Shown here in pieces: positions 1 through 11,299 of a stretch of DNA of 64,000 nt. The notes beneath the pieces are model-generated. The model was not told where the DNA came from. It ran no database searches and saw nothing but the letters and a program-made list of their open reading frames with translations. Source of the stretch: Nageia nagi. Lineage: Eukaryota > Pinophyta. The DNA lies in contig JBITNC010000002.1 of the NCBI GenBank assembly GCA_050084985.1, positions 38,936,001-39,000,000 of the forward strand, read 5' to 3'. How positions within the stretch are numbered: the first letter of the stretch is position 1; each line of letters opens with the position of its first letter. A program made the position numbers and the translations under genes.

Positions 1-738
1 ATTTAGTATAGGTTGATTAATATTATTTTAAAAGTAAAACTAAAACAAATCTTCTATTACTATAATGTTACACGTCAAATAGAGTTATATTATGAAAGAA
101 AGGAATAACAATGTCATTGATAAGTAGCTTGATTTTAATAAGTTATAGCTTTCTAGTAAAGTTTATTTTTATCACACATTTTGGTCCTCTATAACATCTT
201 TTGAGTAGATCTACAATTTGAAATAATATAGCAAATTAGATCTCTTTTAATTATTTTGCATTTTTGTATTTCTTAAAATTTGAGGTTACATTTTTTTCAT
301 ATGCATTCATATATTACAATTCAATCTTGTAGTTTTTTGTTTTTTTGTATATCTCTAAATCATATATTATATCTTTTTTGATACTTACATATATTTTAAA
401 TCTTTCATGTTATTTATGTGATTTTTTTTATTATATAATGAATATCATATCTATTATAAAGTATTTATAAATATCCATGATGGATCTCTTAGGATAAGTC
501 TATCTTACATTCAATCTTTTTACATAATAATTTTCAAATTCTACATCTTCAAAGTGATGGAATGATAAACTCAAAATAAATATCCCATAATTTTTGTCTA
601 TTCTAAAGTATCTAGAAATATCCACCTATGATCTATCATAGGATAAGTATACCCTACATCATGTATTAGATCATTCAACTATCTTAGAAGATTCTTATTT
701 AATAATATTATTTTCTATATCTCATTACTATTTCATAC
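1..738. other. AT-rich flank with no recognisable gene
   Basis: AT-rich sequence with no open frame of note and no recognised domain. It ends at the AAACA target duplication (739-743) of the outer Copia element. Confidence 0.6.
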
Positions 739-743
739 AAACA

Positions 744-2229
744 ATTTGGAACTAATTAGATTTAATAATTTTTAATAAAATAATATGATTTCAATAACTA
801 TAAGTTTATCCACTTATATTACTTTGTGCAAGAAGAAATAAAATCATAACAGTAAATACAAATGCAAACCACTAAAGAGAGATACAATTTTACTAGGTTT
901 ACCCAATGTAAGCTACATCCTCGGAGAAGCTTTTAGTGCTTATACCTTGAACTATTAACACCATCTAGTGATTACATCAACAATATCTTCCTATTATCTT
1001 ACTCTCAATATGCTAAGACTGATATTCACAAAGCTTGATAATAATGCATAACAAGATTGTATAGACAGATTGATATTACACACCTTTAGAAATTTCCTAC
1101 TCTCTCATGGCATTACATTCAACACAACATAATTACAATCTTCCTAGGTCCTTTATATACAATATACAAGTAATAGCAATAATATAAAAGATTATGAATA
1201 CATAAAATGCTATTAACTTGAAGATACCAAATCTATTAGCTAGGATCATAGCTACCTTCATTGCCATATAGAACTATCTTTATTTGGGTGCTCAATGAAG
1301 TACCTAATCATGGCCTCCATGTACAATCACCATATTCCATGCAATTACAAGGCACTATCCACAATACCATATCTATTTGCTCTTCGTCTCCTTTCACAGC
1401 AACATTTACATGAGACTTTGTCATTTCTTAACTTGCACCACATAATACTTGGAATATTACTACCATAAATGAATATATGTTATTTTCTTTTGTCATCTAT
1501 GTTTTCCCTACATTCTTGTTGTATTAGTAACACCCTTTAATTATAATACCACACATAATCTTAGTTTATCCAAAAAGAGTATTAGTGGAAATTCTTACTC
1601 CAAGTGGGTGCAAGAAGATGAGTCCGCATAAAGAGGAAGTTTTATAACTTAGAAAATTTTAAAAATATTTTTTACTTCTTAGGAATTTTGACAAAAAAAT
1701 ATATGGAGACAATGTTTAGATAATTTGCAACAAAATTAAAAAAAGAAGTTAAAAAAAATGATAACTTTAGGTCAAATTATGCATGTCGGACATGAGAATT
1801 TTTCAAAATTACAATTAGGAACCATAAAGAATTACTAAAAAAAATAATATTCATGAAAGAATATCCTAGATAAGTTTCATTGTGTTAGGTATCTTTGCCC
1901 AAAAGGAATTGAAAAAATACTTTAGATTAGATCAAAATATGTGTGACGAACATGTGCATGGTATGATCCTGAAATAATATTTTGTAAATAGTGATTTTTA
2001 TTCATACCTATCAAAAATATTTTTTATCACCCATGTATTGGAATAAATTATGTATTTAAAAATAGACTCAAAGAACTACATATTTACCCTAATGACCTTC
2101 TTCAAGATTCCATGTCTAAGTGCTTCAAATTTTGAGATCAATGTGATCAAAATGAAAATTGGGAAAGGACTTCAACTTTTTGGCTATATAGTGGACCCAA
2201 TGTCTTGCATTGATGCCTCCATCCCAACA
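744..2229 (-). repeat. 3' LTR of outer Copia, interrupted by an insertion
   Basis: 744-1601 aligns along its length with 9734-10350 plus 11052-11285 of the other LTR. The outermost piece, ending in CCCAACA at 2229, is separated from the rest by about 615 bp absent from the other copy. The LTR edge at 744 has lost its TG. Confidence 0.85.
1602..2217. mobile_element. Candidate TIR insertion within the 3' LTR
   Basis: This ~615 bp block is absent from the sister LTR, where the corresponding bases run straight from the ACTCC near 11281 into ATCCCAACA. Near its two ends are similar sequences in opposite orientation: TGCAAGAAGATGAGTCC at about 1609 and, on the complementary strand near 2210, TGCAAGACATTGGGTCC. 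Short CTCC motifs flank it. No transposase is present. It resembles a MITE, but the family is not recognised and the exact borders are uncertain by several bases. Confidence 0.5.
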
Positions 2230-2246
2230 ATCTCCCACTTGGAGAT
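2230..2246 (-). other. Polypurine tract of outer Copia
   Basis: On the minus strand a purine-rich CCAAGTGGGAGAT directly precedes the LTR start TGTTGGGATGG. This is the standard junction between internal region and 3' LTR and fixes the element's orientation. Confidence 0.8.
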
Positions 2247-3160
2247 CAATTCACTGCATCGATAGTTAGGCACTACAAGCTTCTCATCATGGCTTCTTAC
2301 ACTTTGAGACCATTTAGAATTGGGATAAATCCCAACTCCTTCTTGTTTTATTCATATTAATGTTCCATGGACTCAACTTGGCCCATGCATCCATTTCCTT
2401 GGATCATACCATTACCTTCTGCAAATTTTTTAAGCCTTTTCTTATGCACACCTTGTTACTTTATTTTCATCCTACATACACAAACATCATGTAAACTATT
2501 TTTTCTTATGGGTTTGAGGTTCCATATCTCGTTGGATTTCTTTTGCAAAGACTCACCCTATCATGTTATTGGTCTCACACCATCCAAGACTCACCCTATC
2601 CTTGTTCACATTGCTCATGTGTAATCTCCTATTTATCGTCTCTCATGGTCATATTTACTGGTGGTAAGACCTCATGCTATTCAAGACTCATCCTATCTAA
2701 AACCTATCACATCGTGTCATTGGTCTATCAAGACTTATTCTCCCTCATTGTTTGATACTTATCCTCCTCAGTAGCTTACCATTGGTCTCTTGAGACTTAC
2801 TTTGTATTTACTCTCCTCCACCTAAGACTTACTTCACCATCATCTGAGACACATTTCACCACCCTAGACTCATTTCACTTAGTCCTATCAATTTCTACAA
2901 CCTTGTTAACCCTATGTCAATTTTAGCCCACTGTAGAACCATATTAGGCACTACATCATTAGTTTTGACTTTGCTGGTGTTAGTCCTTACATCCCAGACT
3001 ATTGTAAAATAAACATGTGCCTTTTTTCAAAAATTTGCATCACTTCTTCCAACAAAATGCATGCCTCTCAAAGCACTTTGATAGTACTCTTAGATCCACC
3101 ATGTGTCACACACAAGTGTGACCTACCCAATCAACATTTTAACTATTACAATTAACTTTT
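2247..3160. repeat. Untranslated interior of outer Copia with a degenerate AAGACTYAC motif
   Basis: No convincing protein match on either strand. Between about 2546 and 2880 the motif AAGACTCACCCTATC recurs about seven times in degenerate form, for example at 2548, 2586 and 2685 and as AAGACTTAC nearer 2820. It looks like old low-order tandem duplication in the 3' untranslated part of the element. The short plus-strand frames here are probably chance. Confidence 0.4.
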
Positions 3161-3806
3161 TTAGCATAGTCAATAATGTACAATCAACATTTATTTTGAT
3201 TTTGGGGTATTTTCAAATTTTGAAGACATTTCTTGCCATAACTTGGTGTAAAAAACTCCTTTTTCAATGAATTTTTTTTTTTGAACTCAAAATTTAGAGT
3301 ATTTTTCAATTATGTCATTAGATGGATATTATTTTTAGAGATTAATTAAAAAATATATTGGCAAATATCATTTAACATTTGACTCAAATTTTGGTGAGTT
3401 TGGCATAATTGAAGGATTTCAAACCTTGGAGTATTGTGTTACCTTTGATGTTGAGAAAATAAAAATAGATTTGGAATAGGTTATTTGGCTGATGTTGAAG
3501 ACAATGAAGATAAAGATATTATTATTGAGCTATCTGATGCTACCTCTACTTCCACCTTGCCAACTCCTTGAAGCATGCCTCAAAGGAATCCTCCTTGTAA
3601 GAGTAGACATGTGATGTAATGAATCCTTTTTGAGGTCTTCTATTCTTTTTACAATTTTTGGTGTGTTGTAAGCAAAAATAATCTTCATTTAGCGTGGACA
3701 TTGTTATTTTTTAATAAAGTGTGTGAACTCTTATTGGCATTGTAAAAGTTTGAACAAGGTAATTAAATAAATCTTGAAGTTCCTATTTCAAAAATGCATT
3801 CCCTTA
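3161..3806. other. Unassigned AT-rich sequence between the two Copia relics
   Basis: A short acidic frame (about 3470-3570, plus strand) ends at a stop and matches nothing I recognise. No LTR homologous to 8060-8403 is present here, so the inner Copia seems to have lost its 5' end. Confidence 0.35.
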
Positions 3807-4690
3807 TGAGTATTGTTGGTGTTGTTTTAATCGAAAAAAAATTAGCTGAAGTGGTCTAGGAAAATAAGCATACATTAAGTTTTAATGATTTTTGGGTTGA
3901 CATTTGTGATGGTGATAAACAACCTACCAAATCAATTGATACCAAGGAACTTGCGATTTGGAATATGAAAAATAATAAGGCATATGCTTCAGTTAGTGAG
4001 GAGGTTAACTACCACATTAGCTCTATTGATGATGTTTGGAGTGCATTAAAGAAACTCAAATATTTTTTTGACTCCCATTTCAAACTAGAATTGATCCAAC
4101 TTTAGTTGAAACTCTTTAATCTAAAGTTAAAGAATGATGATCCAACTTTAGTTGAAACTCTTTAATCTAGAGCAATAATGCATGACATTGACTCTACTAG
4201 TGTAAAGATTGATATTTCTCTCACAACTTTTATTAAGGCATTGTATCCCACCTATTCAAACTATTTTGAATCCTTGCAAGCTAGTGATAACCTAAAATCT
4301 CTCACAGTTGCACTCTAGAAAATAAGATTGCAGAATATGAGAAGGCTTTTGGTAAGAAAACTAGTGATTCTAATTTAGACACATTGTGTATTGCTAAAAA
4401 GAGAAAGAATATTATTCATGATTATTCTCAAGGTGAAGGCAACAACCATGGTAATGGTAGGAGAAACTATAGAGGAAGGGATGTACATCTAATCAAGGTG
4501 ATCATGATGAGAGGAACAATCTCCATTGTAAAAGATATGATAGACAAGGCCATGAAGCTCATACCTATCACACTCCATGGGACAAGATCAAATAAAGGAA
4601 TGAAAAATGGGAGTAAGACAAGAGTAAGAACTTTGATTCCACTCATTATGTTACTACATATTGTAACAATACCATTGAATATTTGTGTAA
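3807..4690 (+). pseudogene. Copia gag relic with damaged zinc knuckle
   Basis: The frame beginning near 3861 reads as a Copia-type capsid protein, including the helical segment ELAIWNMKNNKAY, IDDVWSALKKL and, near 4220, TTFIKALYPTYS. A basic segment follows, then a CCHC knuckle near 4525. Of the expected C-x2-C-x4-H-x4-C, only the first Cys and the His remain; the other Cys positions read Tyr, as TGT to TAT changes would give. A ~45-bp segment around 4100-4160 is locally duplicated (TGATCCAACTTTAGTTGAAA occurs twice). Several stops and a frame change interrupt it. Confidence 0.8.
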
Positions 4691-4715
4691 TACTTCATTT
4701 GCATCTTGGGAGGAT

Positions 4716-6060
4716 GCATGGTTGGTTGATACTGGTGCTACATGCCACATGACCTTTCGAAGGGAATTCTTTGAAGAAATGAATACCAACATTGATGGTG
4801 TGGTATATTTTGCTGACAAATCTTGTATCAAACCTTTAGGTATTGGTATTTTAAGAATTAAATTACTAGGCCTTCCAGATATGGTTCTTTGAAATGTGCT
4901 CTACCTCCCTCAATTACGAAGGAACTTGCTATCTCTTGTGCTCATTCGATAACAAGGACATTCTATTCATATGTTCGATGGCATTATGGAGATATGGAGG
5001 TATTCTAATAATAAAGTAGTGATGATTGGCAAGGAGGATGAGAAGCTATTGAAGATGCATGGAAGTTCTACCAAATCATAAAATTATGCCTACCTCACAC
5101 ATCAAGAAAAAGGTACTCTCTCATCTAGTCTTTTATGGCATGCAAGATTTGGCCATCTCAATTTTGATGATCTCCATTTATTAAAAAAGAGAGGTTTTTT
5201 GAGATTTCCTACTATTTCTAGGAACATAGAACCTTGTGAAGCATGTGTCCTAGGAAAGCATAGCTAACAACCTTTTCATGATTCAAATTTTAGAGCATGT
5301 AGAAAACTAGAACTCATACATTCCAATTTGTGTGGTCCATTGCCTATCCCTTCTGCTACTGGAAATAAATATATCATGACCCTCATAGATGATTACTCTA
5401 GCATGTTTTGGGTGTATTTGTTAAAGAACAAATCTAAATGTATTGATAATTTTAAATAATTTCATGTGATGATTGAGAAAGAAGCAACTGCTCATATTGG
5501 AACACTTCATTTTGATAATGGGGGTTAATATACTTCAGATGAATTCAAGAACTATCTTAGTCAACATGGAATCAAGCATCAAATAATTATTCCTTACAAT
5601 CTACAATAGAATGGTATAGCTAAAAGAATGAACAAAACATTGTTGAATATGACACAGGCAATGTTGTTTTTCAAAAATATGAAGATGATGTTTTGGGGTG
5701 ATGCAGTTGCTTATGTAGCATATGTTAGAAATAGATGTCCATCTCATGCTCTTAATGATAAGACTCCATATGAAATGTGGTTTGGCCATGTTCCTTTGAT
5801 TTGACATCTCAAGGTTTTTGGTTCCACCTATTATGCCCTAGTCCCTAAGGAACAAAGAAACAAACTTGGTGCTAGGAGTCAAAAATGTATTTTCTTAGGG
5901 TACTCAAATACTACCAAGGGTTATAAGCCTTATGATTAGGTAAACAAAAAGTTTCTTTTTGCAATGGATGTCATTTTTCTAGAATGTTCCAAGAGTGAAC
6001 CAACTATTGAGTGGTAGCTTGATCACCTTGATAGGTTTACTCATGGAAAGCATTTTTTTG
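4716..6060 (+). pseudogene. Copia protease and integrase relic
   Basis: The aspartic protease begins with WLVDTGATCHMT, keeping the DTG active site. The pre-integrase zinc-binding region follows near 5130, with LWHARFGHL and then CEACVLGKH, so the H-H-C-C ligands are still visible. In the integrase core the first catalytic Asp reads Asn (IHSNLCGP), the second is kept (HFDNGG) and the Glu reads Lys (GIAKRMN), so the D-D-E triad is broken twice by apparent G-to-A changes. Stops at Gln-type positions (after LGKHS, DNGG and NLQ) and at an Arg-type position (4890-4892) fit C-to-T change. Confidence 0.85.
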
Positions 6061-6325
6061 AATATGATTATGAGATTCCAAATGTTGAAGGAGGATCCTT
6101 ATTTTGGATTAATCATTGGAATCTACACCACTTGTGCCTATTTTAGAAGTGCTTGATCCAATAATTACACCTATTCTAGTAGTACAAACACCTCCTCCAC
6201 CATAGGAAGATCCTTCCTCTTCATTAGTCCCAGAAGCTCCTTTGGATGATGTGATTGAAGGATTCAATAGGTTGAGTCTTAATGAATATGAAGAACCTCC
6301 TCATCTTGTTGAACAATGAGAAACA

Positions 6326-8048
6326 TTGCAGAAGATTCCTAAGTGGCTTTCCAAAACACTTGAGAGTGTTCATATTAATGAAGTTGGAAAGATGGGAACT
6401 AGGAGTTCCTATAGAAATAAAATTGAATATGGAGGAGTAGAGGATTCAGATTCAAGAGATGATATTGAGGATATGGAATGTTCATTTGATTATGAATTGA
6501 ATTTCTCCACTAATTGTGAGCCAACTTCCTTTAAAGAAGCTTTTTCTCATGATGTCTGGAGGGATGCTATGAAGGAGTATGATGCTCTCATTAAGAATGG
6601 GACATGGAAGTTGGTGGATCCTCCATATGGAACCAAAACTATTGGATGCAAGTGGGTCTACAAGAACAAATACAAATCAGATGGCTCACGTGAGAAACAT
6701 AAAGCAAGGCTTGTACCAAAGGGGTTTGCATAGAAACAAGGTATTGCTTATGATGAATCCTTTGCTCCCATAGCAAAATGGGCTACTATTCATTCTTTAT
6801 TGGCAATGTTAGCTCAACATGGATGGAAAGTTCATTAGATGGATGTGAAGACTACTTTCGTGAATGGTGATTTGAAAGAAAATATGTACATGAGACAACT
6901 AGAAGGATTTGCAATGAAGGGTCAGGAATAAAGAGTTTGTAAGCTTATCAAATCTTTGTATGGCCTAAAACAAGCTCCTTATGCTTGGTACAAAAACTTA
7001 CTGAGCATCTTATGAAGATAAACTTTGAACACTTTAATCTAGATGATGTAACTTTGTTTGTCAAAAAAGTTGGGAAAATGTTTGTATATCTTATGGTGTA
7101 TGTAGATGATCTTTTGATAACTAGGAACAGTGAAAGTTACATTGCATCCATGAAATAAGATTTGAAAAGAGGTTTTGAAATGACAAATATGGGACATCTT
7201 CATTACTATTTGGGTGTTGAAGTGACACAAAACCCAAAGTACATTTTCATTTCCCAAAGAAAGTACATTGGAGAATTATTGAATAGATTTGGCATGAGAG
7301 ATTGTAAAACCCTTTCTACTCCAATGGAACAAAATTTGAAGTTCAAATCTATTGAAGGGAATGCATTTGAGGATGCAACAAAGTATAGATAACTTGTTGG
7401 GAGTCTCATATATCTAACCACAACTAGACCAGATAGTTCATTTGCGGTTGGAATTCTCTCTTAGCTTATGCAAAAACCATGTGAAGAACATTAGAATGTA
7501 GCAAAAGAGTTCTTTGATATTTGAAAGGAATATAGGAATTAGGGCTCATGTATTCCAAAGTAAGAGAGTTCAAATTAATTGGATATACAGATTCAAACTT
7601 TGATGGTGACAAAGAAAAATGAGTTTCAACTTTAGGATATGCCATAAGTATTGGATCAGTAGCTATCTCTTAGAGATCATGAAAGCAATCCATTCTAATA
7701 TATTCCACTATAGAAGTAGAATATGTGGCTACTACAGAAGCAACAAAGGAGATTGTGTAGCTCAGGAAGATACTGGAAGATTTGCAAGAAAAATAGGTGA
7801 ATCCAACTTCACTTCTAATTGATAATATTTCTACAATTCAATTAGCTAAGAATCAAAAGTTTCATGATCGAAAAAAGCACATCAACACAAAATATCAATT
7901 GATTTGATATCATTGAGAGGTCAAGATAATTCAAGTGAAACATTGTCCCATAGATGAGCAAATAACAAACATCTTCACCAAGGCACTTGGAAGAGAAAAG
8001 TTTGAGAAGTTTAGAAAGATGCTTGGACTTACCAACTCCCCTTTAGAT
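6326..8048 (+). pseudogene. Copia reverse transcriptase and RNase H relic
   Basis: The reverse transcriptase opens with FKEAFSHDVWRDAMKEY and GCKWVYKNKYKSDG, continues through LYGLKQAPYAWY and keeps the catalytic YVDD box near 7100. TNMGHLHYYLGVEV and the conserved LVGSLIYLT segment follow. The RNase H part (about 7560-8040) is poorly preserved but ends with a recognisable FTKALGREKFEKFRKMLG just before the polypurine tract. There are stops at Gln-type codons (for example 6731-6733, after FA) and frame changes after 7500. The enzyme would have copied element RNA into DNA, but it is dead here. Confidence 0.87.
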
Positions 8049-8049
8049 T

Positions 8050-8059
8050 AAGGGGGGAA
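8050..8059 (+). other. Polypurine tract of inner Copia
   Basis: AAGGGGGGAA immediately precedes the LTR start TGTTAGACACC. It would prime plus-strand DNA synthesis. Confidence 0.85.
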
Positions 8060-8403
8060 TGTTAGACACCTAATCCTTAGGGATTTTTGTATTGTTTGTA
8101 TAGTATTGTATACTGACTATATTTAGTAAATTCATAGCTTTTAGTGTGCTAGAATTTAAAGAGTCATTTCTTGTAGAATATGAGGAGTTGCAATGTATCT
8201 CAAGAGTCACCCAAGAAGGCAAAGATGAAGAGTCTTTCTCAAGTTGTATTTACATAATATTCTACACTAATAGAATGCTTTTTGATCTTGGAGTTATCCG
8301 GCCTATCATTGAAGATCTTATTCCACCTTTGGTATCTACATCTTGTCTTTGGAAACATCCTTTCCAACCTTCTTTTCAATTCTTATTTGGATTTTTTCTC
8401 TAA
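8060..8403 (+). repeat. 3' LTR of inner Copia (right edge approximate)
   Basis: It starts with TGTTAGACACC directly after the polypurine tract. The right edge is set only by where the minus-strand outer Copia reading frame resumes (about 8404-8440), because no second LTR copy exists to compare. The 85-residue plus-strand frame inside it is probably chance. Confidence 0.65.
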
Positions 8404-9661
8404 ATTGTGATAGTTCTTATTTGTATTCCTTTTTCCTATTAGAGCTATGTTCACATAATTGTTAGAAGTAATAGTAAGCAAATAGAGAGAACTTTCCATG
8501 TTACCTCTACCAACAATTATAGAATTATTAACCACCTTCTAAGTTTTGTTATGAAATGAAATTGTATGTCCCTCATCATCAAGTTTAATAACTGAAATAA
8601 GATTTTTTTCCAAATTAGGAATGTACCTCACATCGTTAAGCATCTAGTGATTTCCATTAGGTAATTCAATATTAACCTTCCTAATACTAATTATCTAGCA
8701 ATTCTCATTATTACCTAATTAAGCATTTCAAAAATCCCCTTTTTCATACTCAACAAAATAGCTTATGTGACAAGTTGCATGGGAAGCAACATTAGAATCT
8801 AAAATCCTATAATCATTTTGCATATCTTGAGATAAAATCAATAATTCCTCAATATATTCATTTAATATATTTACCTCATGACCATTACCTTCATTCCTAT
8901 TGCTATCATGCCCACCTTAGTTTCTAGTTTGATAGTCTTTCTTAATGTGTCCTAACTTCCCATAATTCTATCAATTCATGTTAGTATTTTTCTTAGAATT
9001 TTCACCTCTCTTTCCCCTTTGATTTGTATTCCACCTTCCTATTTATATTTTTCTTTCTCAATAAGTAGTGCTCCTTAACTAGATGATGATCACCCATGGT
9101 TTTTATTCTCATGTATTCGTTGAGAATAGTACTTCCCACATCATCAAATGTAAGCTTGTTACCACTTGAAGCATCATTACTAACCATCATCACTAAGCTA
9201 TTCTAGCTATTTGATAATGAACCCAATAATAAAAAGCCCTTGAATTCATCATCAAAATTCAACTTCATTGAATCCAATTGATTAATTATAGTATTGAATT
9301 CTTCAAATGTTCCAAAATAGAGCCTCCTTCTATCATTTATAAAATAAATATTTTTTTTCATGAGATATACCTTGTTGGAAGCAAAAGTCTTTTCATACAT
9401 CATTGTGAAAGCATCCATGACACCTTTTATTGCTATATCCTTGAAGATATTGAATCCAACACTTGAGTTAAGATATAACCTCACAACTCCTAAAGCCTTT
9501 CCATCCAAGAGCTACCATTCATCATTATTCATAGTTGAGAGCTTCTTTCCTCGAAGAGGTAAGTAGAGATCCTTTTGATAAAGGTAATCTTCCCATTGCA
9601 TTTTTCAAATTTGTAAGTTTTATCTATTGAATTTTTCAACCTTCAACCATTCTTCTACCAT
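8404..9661 (-). pseudogene. Outer Copia gag and protease relic
   Basis: The likely gag start is at 9661 (MVEEWLKVEKFNR). The frame then gives the Copia capsid core: YLPLRGKK, ALGVVRLYLNSSVGFNI, YEKTFASNKVYLMKK, FNTIINQLDSMKLNFDDE and NKLTFDDVGSTIL. A zinc knuckle near 8950 has lost at least two Cys (NYGKLGHIKKDY). The protease near 8800 reads DSN where DSG or DTG is expected, again a G-to-A type loss. The frame runs on to LNDVRYIPNLEKNLIS and stops being recognisable near 8410, where the inner element begins. Stops occur in the first 50 codons and elsewhere. Confidence 0.85.
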
Positions 9662-9719
9662 AATGATCACTTGATCAATAACAAACACAAGTAAATTATC
9701 AAGCACCAATAATAACTTA

Positions 9720-9731
9720 TCTCTAATACAA
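9720..9731 (-). other. Primer-binding site, initiator tRNA-Met type
   Basis: The minus strand reads TTGTATTAGAGA, a decayed match to the canonical TGGTATCAGAGC of plant Copia elements, two bases from the 5' LTR edge. Confidence 0.7.
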
Positions 9732-10350
9732 CTTGTTAGAACCAATTAGATTTACTAATTGAATAAAATAATACGATTTCAAGAACTATAAGTGTATCCA
9801 CTTATGTTAATTTTTGTAGGAAGAAATAAAATTAGAATAGTAAATAGAAATACAAATAACAAAAGAGACATAATTTTACAAGGTTCATCGAGTATAGGCT
9901 ACATCTCTAGAGAAGCATTCAATGCTTATTCCTTAATCTATTAACACCATCCATTGATTACATTAAGAATATCTTCCAACTATTTCACTCTCAATACGCC
10001 AAGATCGACCTTCACAAAGCTAATTGATAATACACAACAAGTTTGTATAGATAGATTGATATTACTAGCCTTTAGGAATTTCTTGCTCTCTCACAATATT
10101 ACATTCAACACAACATAATTATAGTCTACCCAAGTCCTTTATATACAATATATAGGTAACAATAATAATATAGTAGATTATGAATATACCAAATGTTGTT
10201 AAATTGAAGACATCAAATTTGTAAGCTAGAATCATAGCTACCTTCATTGCCATCCAAAACTATCTTTGTTTGGGCACTCAATTAAGTACTTGATCATGGC
10301 CTCCATGTAATCACCATATGCCATGTGATTACTAGGCACTATCCATAATG

Positions 10351-10803
10351 TAGGAAAAATTTTAAGATCCTCCCTTAAGAAATATCTTTTAATATGAAGG
10401 GGATCAATATTGAAACCTATTTGAAAATGAGGCAATGAATTTTAACACATGTTACCCTTGTTAGAAAAGAGGCTAAAAATTATAAATATAAGACAAATAT
10501 ATTCAAGTTTGTATTGAATGATTTCTTTAATTATATATTTTGGTTACTTATATTGTTGTTCTTATTCTTATGCCAAATGATAATAACAATGAAATAAAAA
10601 GTAATTATAAATGTTAAAAGATATTTTTTTCTAATTTTAAATATTTAGTTCTATATAGTTCAAGAATAGCTGATTATATGAAAGATGAAACTTGGTGGAT
10701 GGATTTATAGGAATGCCTATGAATTTTGAATTCCTTTCCCTCTCGATGAAATTAAAAATCCACCATTAGCTTTATGTTGGTTTTTACAAGTCCACTATTA
10801 ATA

Positions 10804-10865
<62 letters not shown>

Positions 10866-11043
10866 GAGGTGTATAATGAGCCAAACATATTCTAAATGTT
10901 GGTGTATTTTCCTGAAAATAAATAAATAAATAAAATTCAGGTAAAGATTTCAGAAGTAGAAGCCACATTAATAGCCAAATTAGAATTTTGAAATCTTGGA
11001 TTTTAGCCATTTAGATATGGGTTAGCCACTAATAATTTCCCTA
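10351..11043. mobile_element. hAT-like non-autonomous DNA transposon
   Basis: A 693-bp block is present in this LTR and absent at the matching point of the sister LTR (about 1365). Its ends are inverted and similar: TAGGAAAAATTTTAAG at the left and, on the complementary strand at the right, TAGGGAAATTATTAG. The flanking octamers CCATAATG (10343-10350) and TCAAAATG (11044-11051) match at six of eight positions. Eight-base target duplications and TAGGG-type termini are typical of hAT elements. No transposase frame is present. It contains an AT microsatellite. Confidence 0.72.
10801..10855. repeat. (AT)n microsatellite
   Basis: About 23 uninterrupted AT dinucleotides inside the hAT-like insertion. 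Confidence 0.95.
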
Positions 11044-11299
11044 TCAAAATGCCATTTTGTTTGCTCTTCATCATATTTCACAACAACATTTGCACCAGAC
11101 TTTATCATTTTCTTGCTCACACCACACAATACATGGAATATTACTATCATTAATAAATATATGTTGTTTTTCTTGTTTCATCCATTTTTGCCCTACATTC
11201 TTATTGTATGATTAATCCCTTTTAATTATAATACCACACATAGTCTTAGTTTATTTTGAAGACTATTAGTGAAGGATTAGACTCCATCCCAACAAAACA

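Larger units (their letters stand above)
3807..8403 (+). mobile_element. Inner plus-strand Copia retrotransposon, 5' truncated
   Basis: In Copia order the plus strand encodes gag, zinc knuckle, protease, pre-integrase and integrase, reverse transcriptase and RNase H. These are followed by a polypurine tract (8050-8059) and one LTR starting TGTTAGACACC. No matching 5' LTR or primer-binding site lies upstream, so the 5' end is deleted. It lies inside the minus-strand outer Copia, whose gag resumes to the right. Every domain carries stops, so it cannot transpose. Confidence 0.88.
744..11294 (-). mobile_element. Outer Copia-type LTR retrotransposon, old, with nested insertions
   Basis: Read on the minus strand: 5' LTR (9734-11294), a primer-binding site complementary to initiator tRNA-Met (9720-9731), a gag/protease relic (8404-9661), a polypurine tract (2230-2246) and a 3' LTR (744-2229). 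The perfect 5-bp target duplication AAACA lies at 739-743 and 11295-11299, which proves the two LTRs belong to one insertion. The right-hand LTR edge keeps TG and the other terminal dinucleotide has mutated. Most of its integrase, reverse transcriptase and RNase H region is missing or replaced by a plus-strand Copia and unassigned DNA. By eye the LTRs differ at roughly one base in five or six, so this is the oldest datable insertion here. Confidence 0.9.
9734..11294 (-). repeat. 5' LTR of outer Copia, split by a 693-bp insertion
   Basis: Homologous to the 3' LTR at 744-2229. It keeps TG at 9734 and CA at 11294 (TGTTGGGATGG on the minus strand). Without the 10351-11043 insertion and its duplicated target it is about 860 bp, a usual Copia LTR length. 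Confidence 0.88.

Noticed and set aside
2050-2755. Overlapping plus-strand frames of 70-85 residues
   Set aside because: Low-complexity composition, no domain, and located in LTR and untranslated sequence of a minus-strand Copia.
8146-8403. 85-residue plus-strand frame after the Copia RNase H
   Set aside because: Lies wholly inside the 3' LTR that begins at 8060; no recognisable features.
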